From contig JAFTEK010000197.1 of NCBI GenBank assembly GCA_017453705.1, forward strand, positions 1-7,100: 7,100 bases of DNA, written 5' to 3'. The translations under genes and the position numbers were made by a program. Shown here piece by piece: positions 6,975 to 7,100 of the stretch (position 1 is its first letter; each line of letters starts with the position of its first letter). This stretch comes from Treponema sp. (lineage in GTDB: Bacteria; Spirochaetota; Spirochaetia; Treponematales; Treponemataceae). The notes beneath the pieces were generated by a model, which saw only the letters and a list, made by a program, of their open reading frames with translations, was not told the DNA's origin and did not search any database.

Positions 6975-7100
6975 CTGTCAGGGTGGCGGACACTCGACTG
7001 TCAGCGGCACGGACACTGGGCTGTCAGCGACGCGGATACTGGAGTGTCAGCGACGCGGATACTGGAGTGTCAGCGACGCGGATACTGGAGTGTCAGCGAC
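6975..7100. repeat. Tandem array of 23-bp units, continuing past the right edge
   Basis: Five full units and an 11-base partial unit follow each other with no spacer: 6975-6997, 6998-7020, 7021-7043, 7044-7066, 7067-7089 and 7090-7100. Units 4 and 5 are identical and unit 3 differs from them only in its first base. Each of units 3-5 reads (C/G)TGTCAGCGACG followed by CGGATACTGGA. Units 1 and 2 are diverged, as expected at the old edge of an array, and they share GGACACT where the others have GGATACT. The 23-bp period is not a multiple of three, the units are contiguous, and the minus strand has a TGA in every unit. It is therefore neither a CRISPR array nor a simple protein repeat. The array lies about 60 bp upstream of the response regulator start and may be a variable-number tandem repeat. 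Confidence 0.93.

Noticed and set aside
6975..7100. CRISPR array
   Set aside because: The units are contiguous with no unique spacers, and no cas gene is present.

Overview
The window is bacterial chromosome with about half G+C and densely packed genes. The σ54-dependent response regulator begins MKF-LIVDDEKNIREGL, a style I associate with spirochaetes of the Treponema group. I therefore lean towards a Treponema-like spirochaete, but only weakly, because no rRNA or other marker gene is present.

Layout from left to right. (1) Positions 1-899, minus strand: the 5' part of a secreted VIT + von Willebrand factor A protein, cut by the window edge. (2) Positions 900-1063: a divergent promoter region of 164 bp holding two clear inverted repeats. 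(3) Positions 1064-4096, plus strand: a 1010-residue single-chain restriction-modification enzyme of the MmeI (type IIL/IIG) kind, with both its nuclease and its N6-adenine methyltransferase motifs intact. (4) Positions 4118-4966, minus strand: a small alpha/beta hydrolase (esterase-like) convergent with the RM gene. (5) Positions 5038-6911, minus strand: a two-gene unit in which an NtrC-type response regulator overlaps by one base the gene for a small protein with a C-terminal J domain. (6) Positions 6975-7100: a tandem array of 23-bp units that runs off the right edge.

How the parts relate. The RM enzyme is self-contained: cleavage, modification and target recognition all lie in one polypeptide, so no separate R, M or S gene is needed and none is seen. 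The response regulator and the J-domain protein are almost certainly co-translated. The hydrolase lies 71 bp further down on the same strand and may or may not share their transcript. No histidine kinase for the regulator is visible.

The most notable non-gene signals are three. Two extended -10 promoters (TGC-TAGAAT and TGC-TATTAT) sit only 6-7 nt before the chosen ATG of the RM gene and of the response regulator, which suggests leaderless mRNAs. The RM promoter is framed by an 8-bp inverted repeat and includes a TATAGTCCG string reminiscent of RM controller boxes. The third is the 23-bp repeat array. I see no CRISPR array, tRNA, rRNA, insertion sequence or convincing intrinsic terminator. 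I did not find a clearly new defence system; the RM enzyme is the only recognisable defence gene, and it belongs to a known family.
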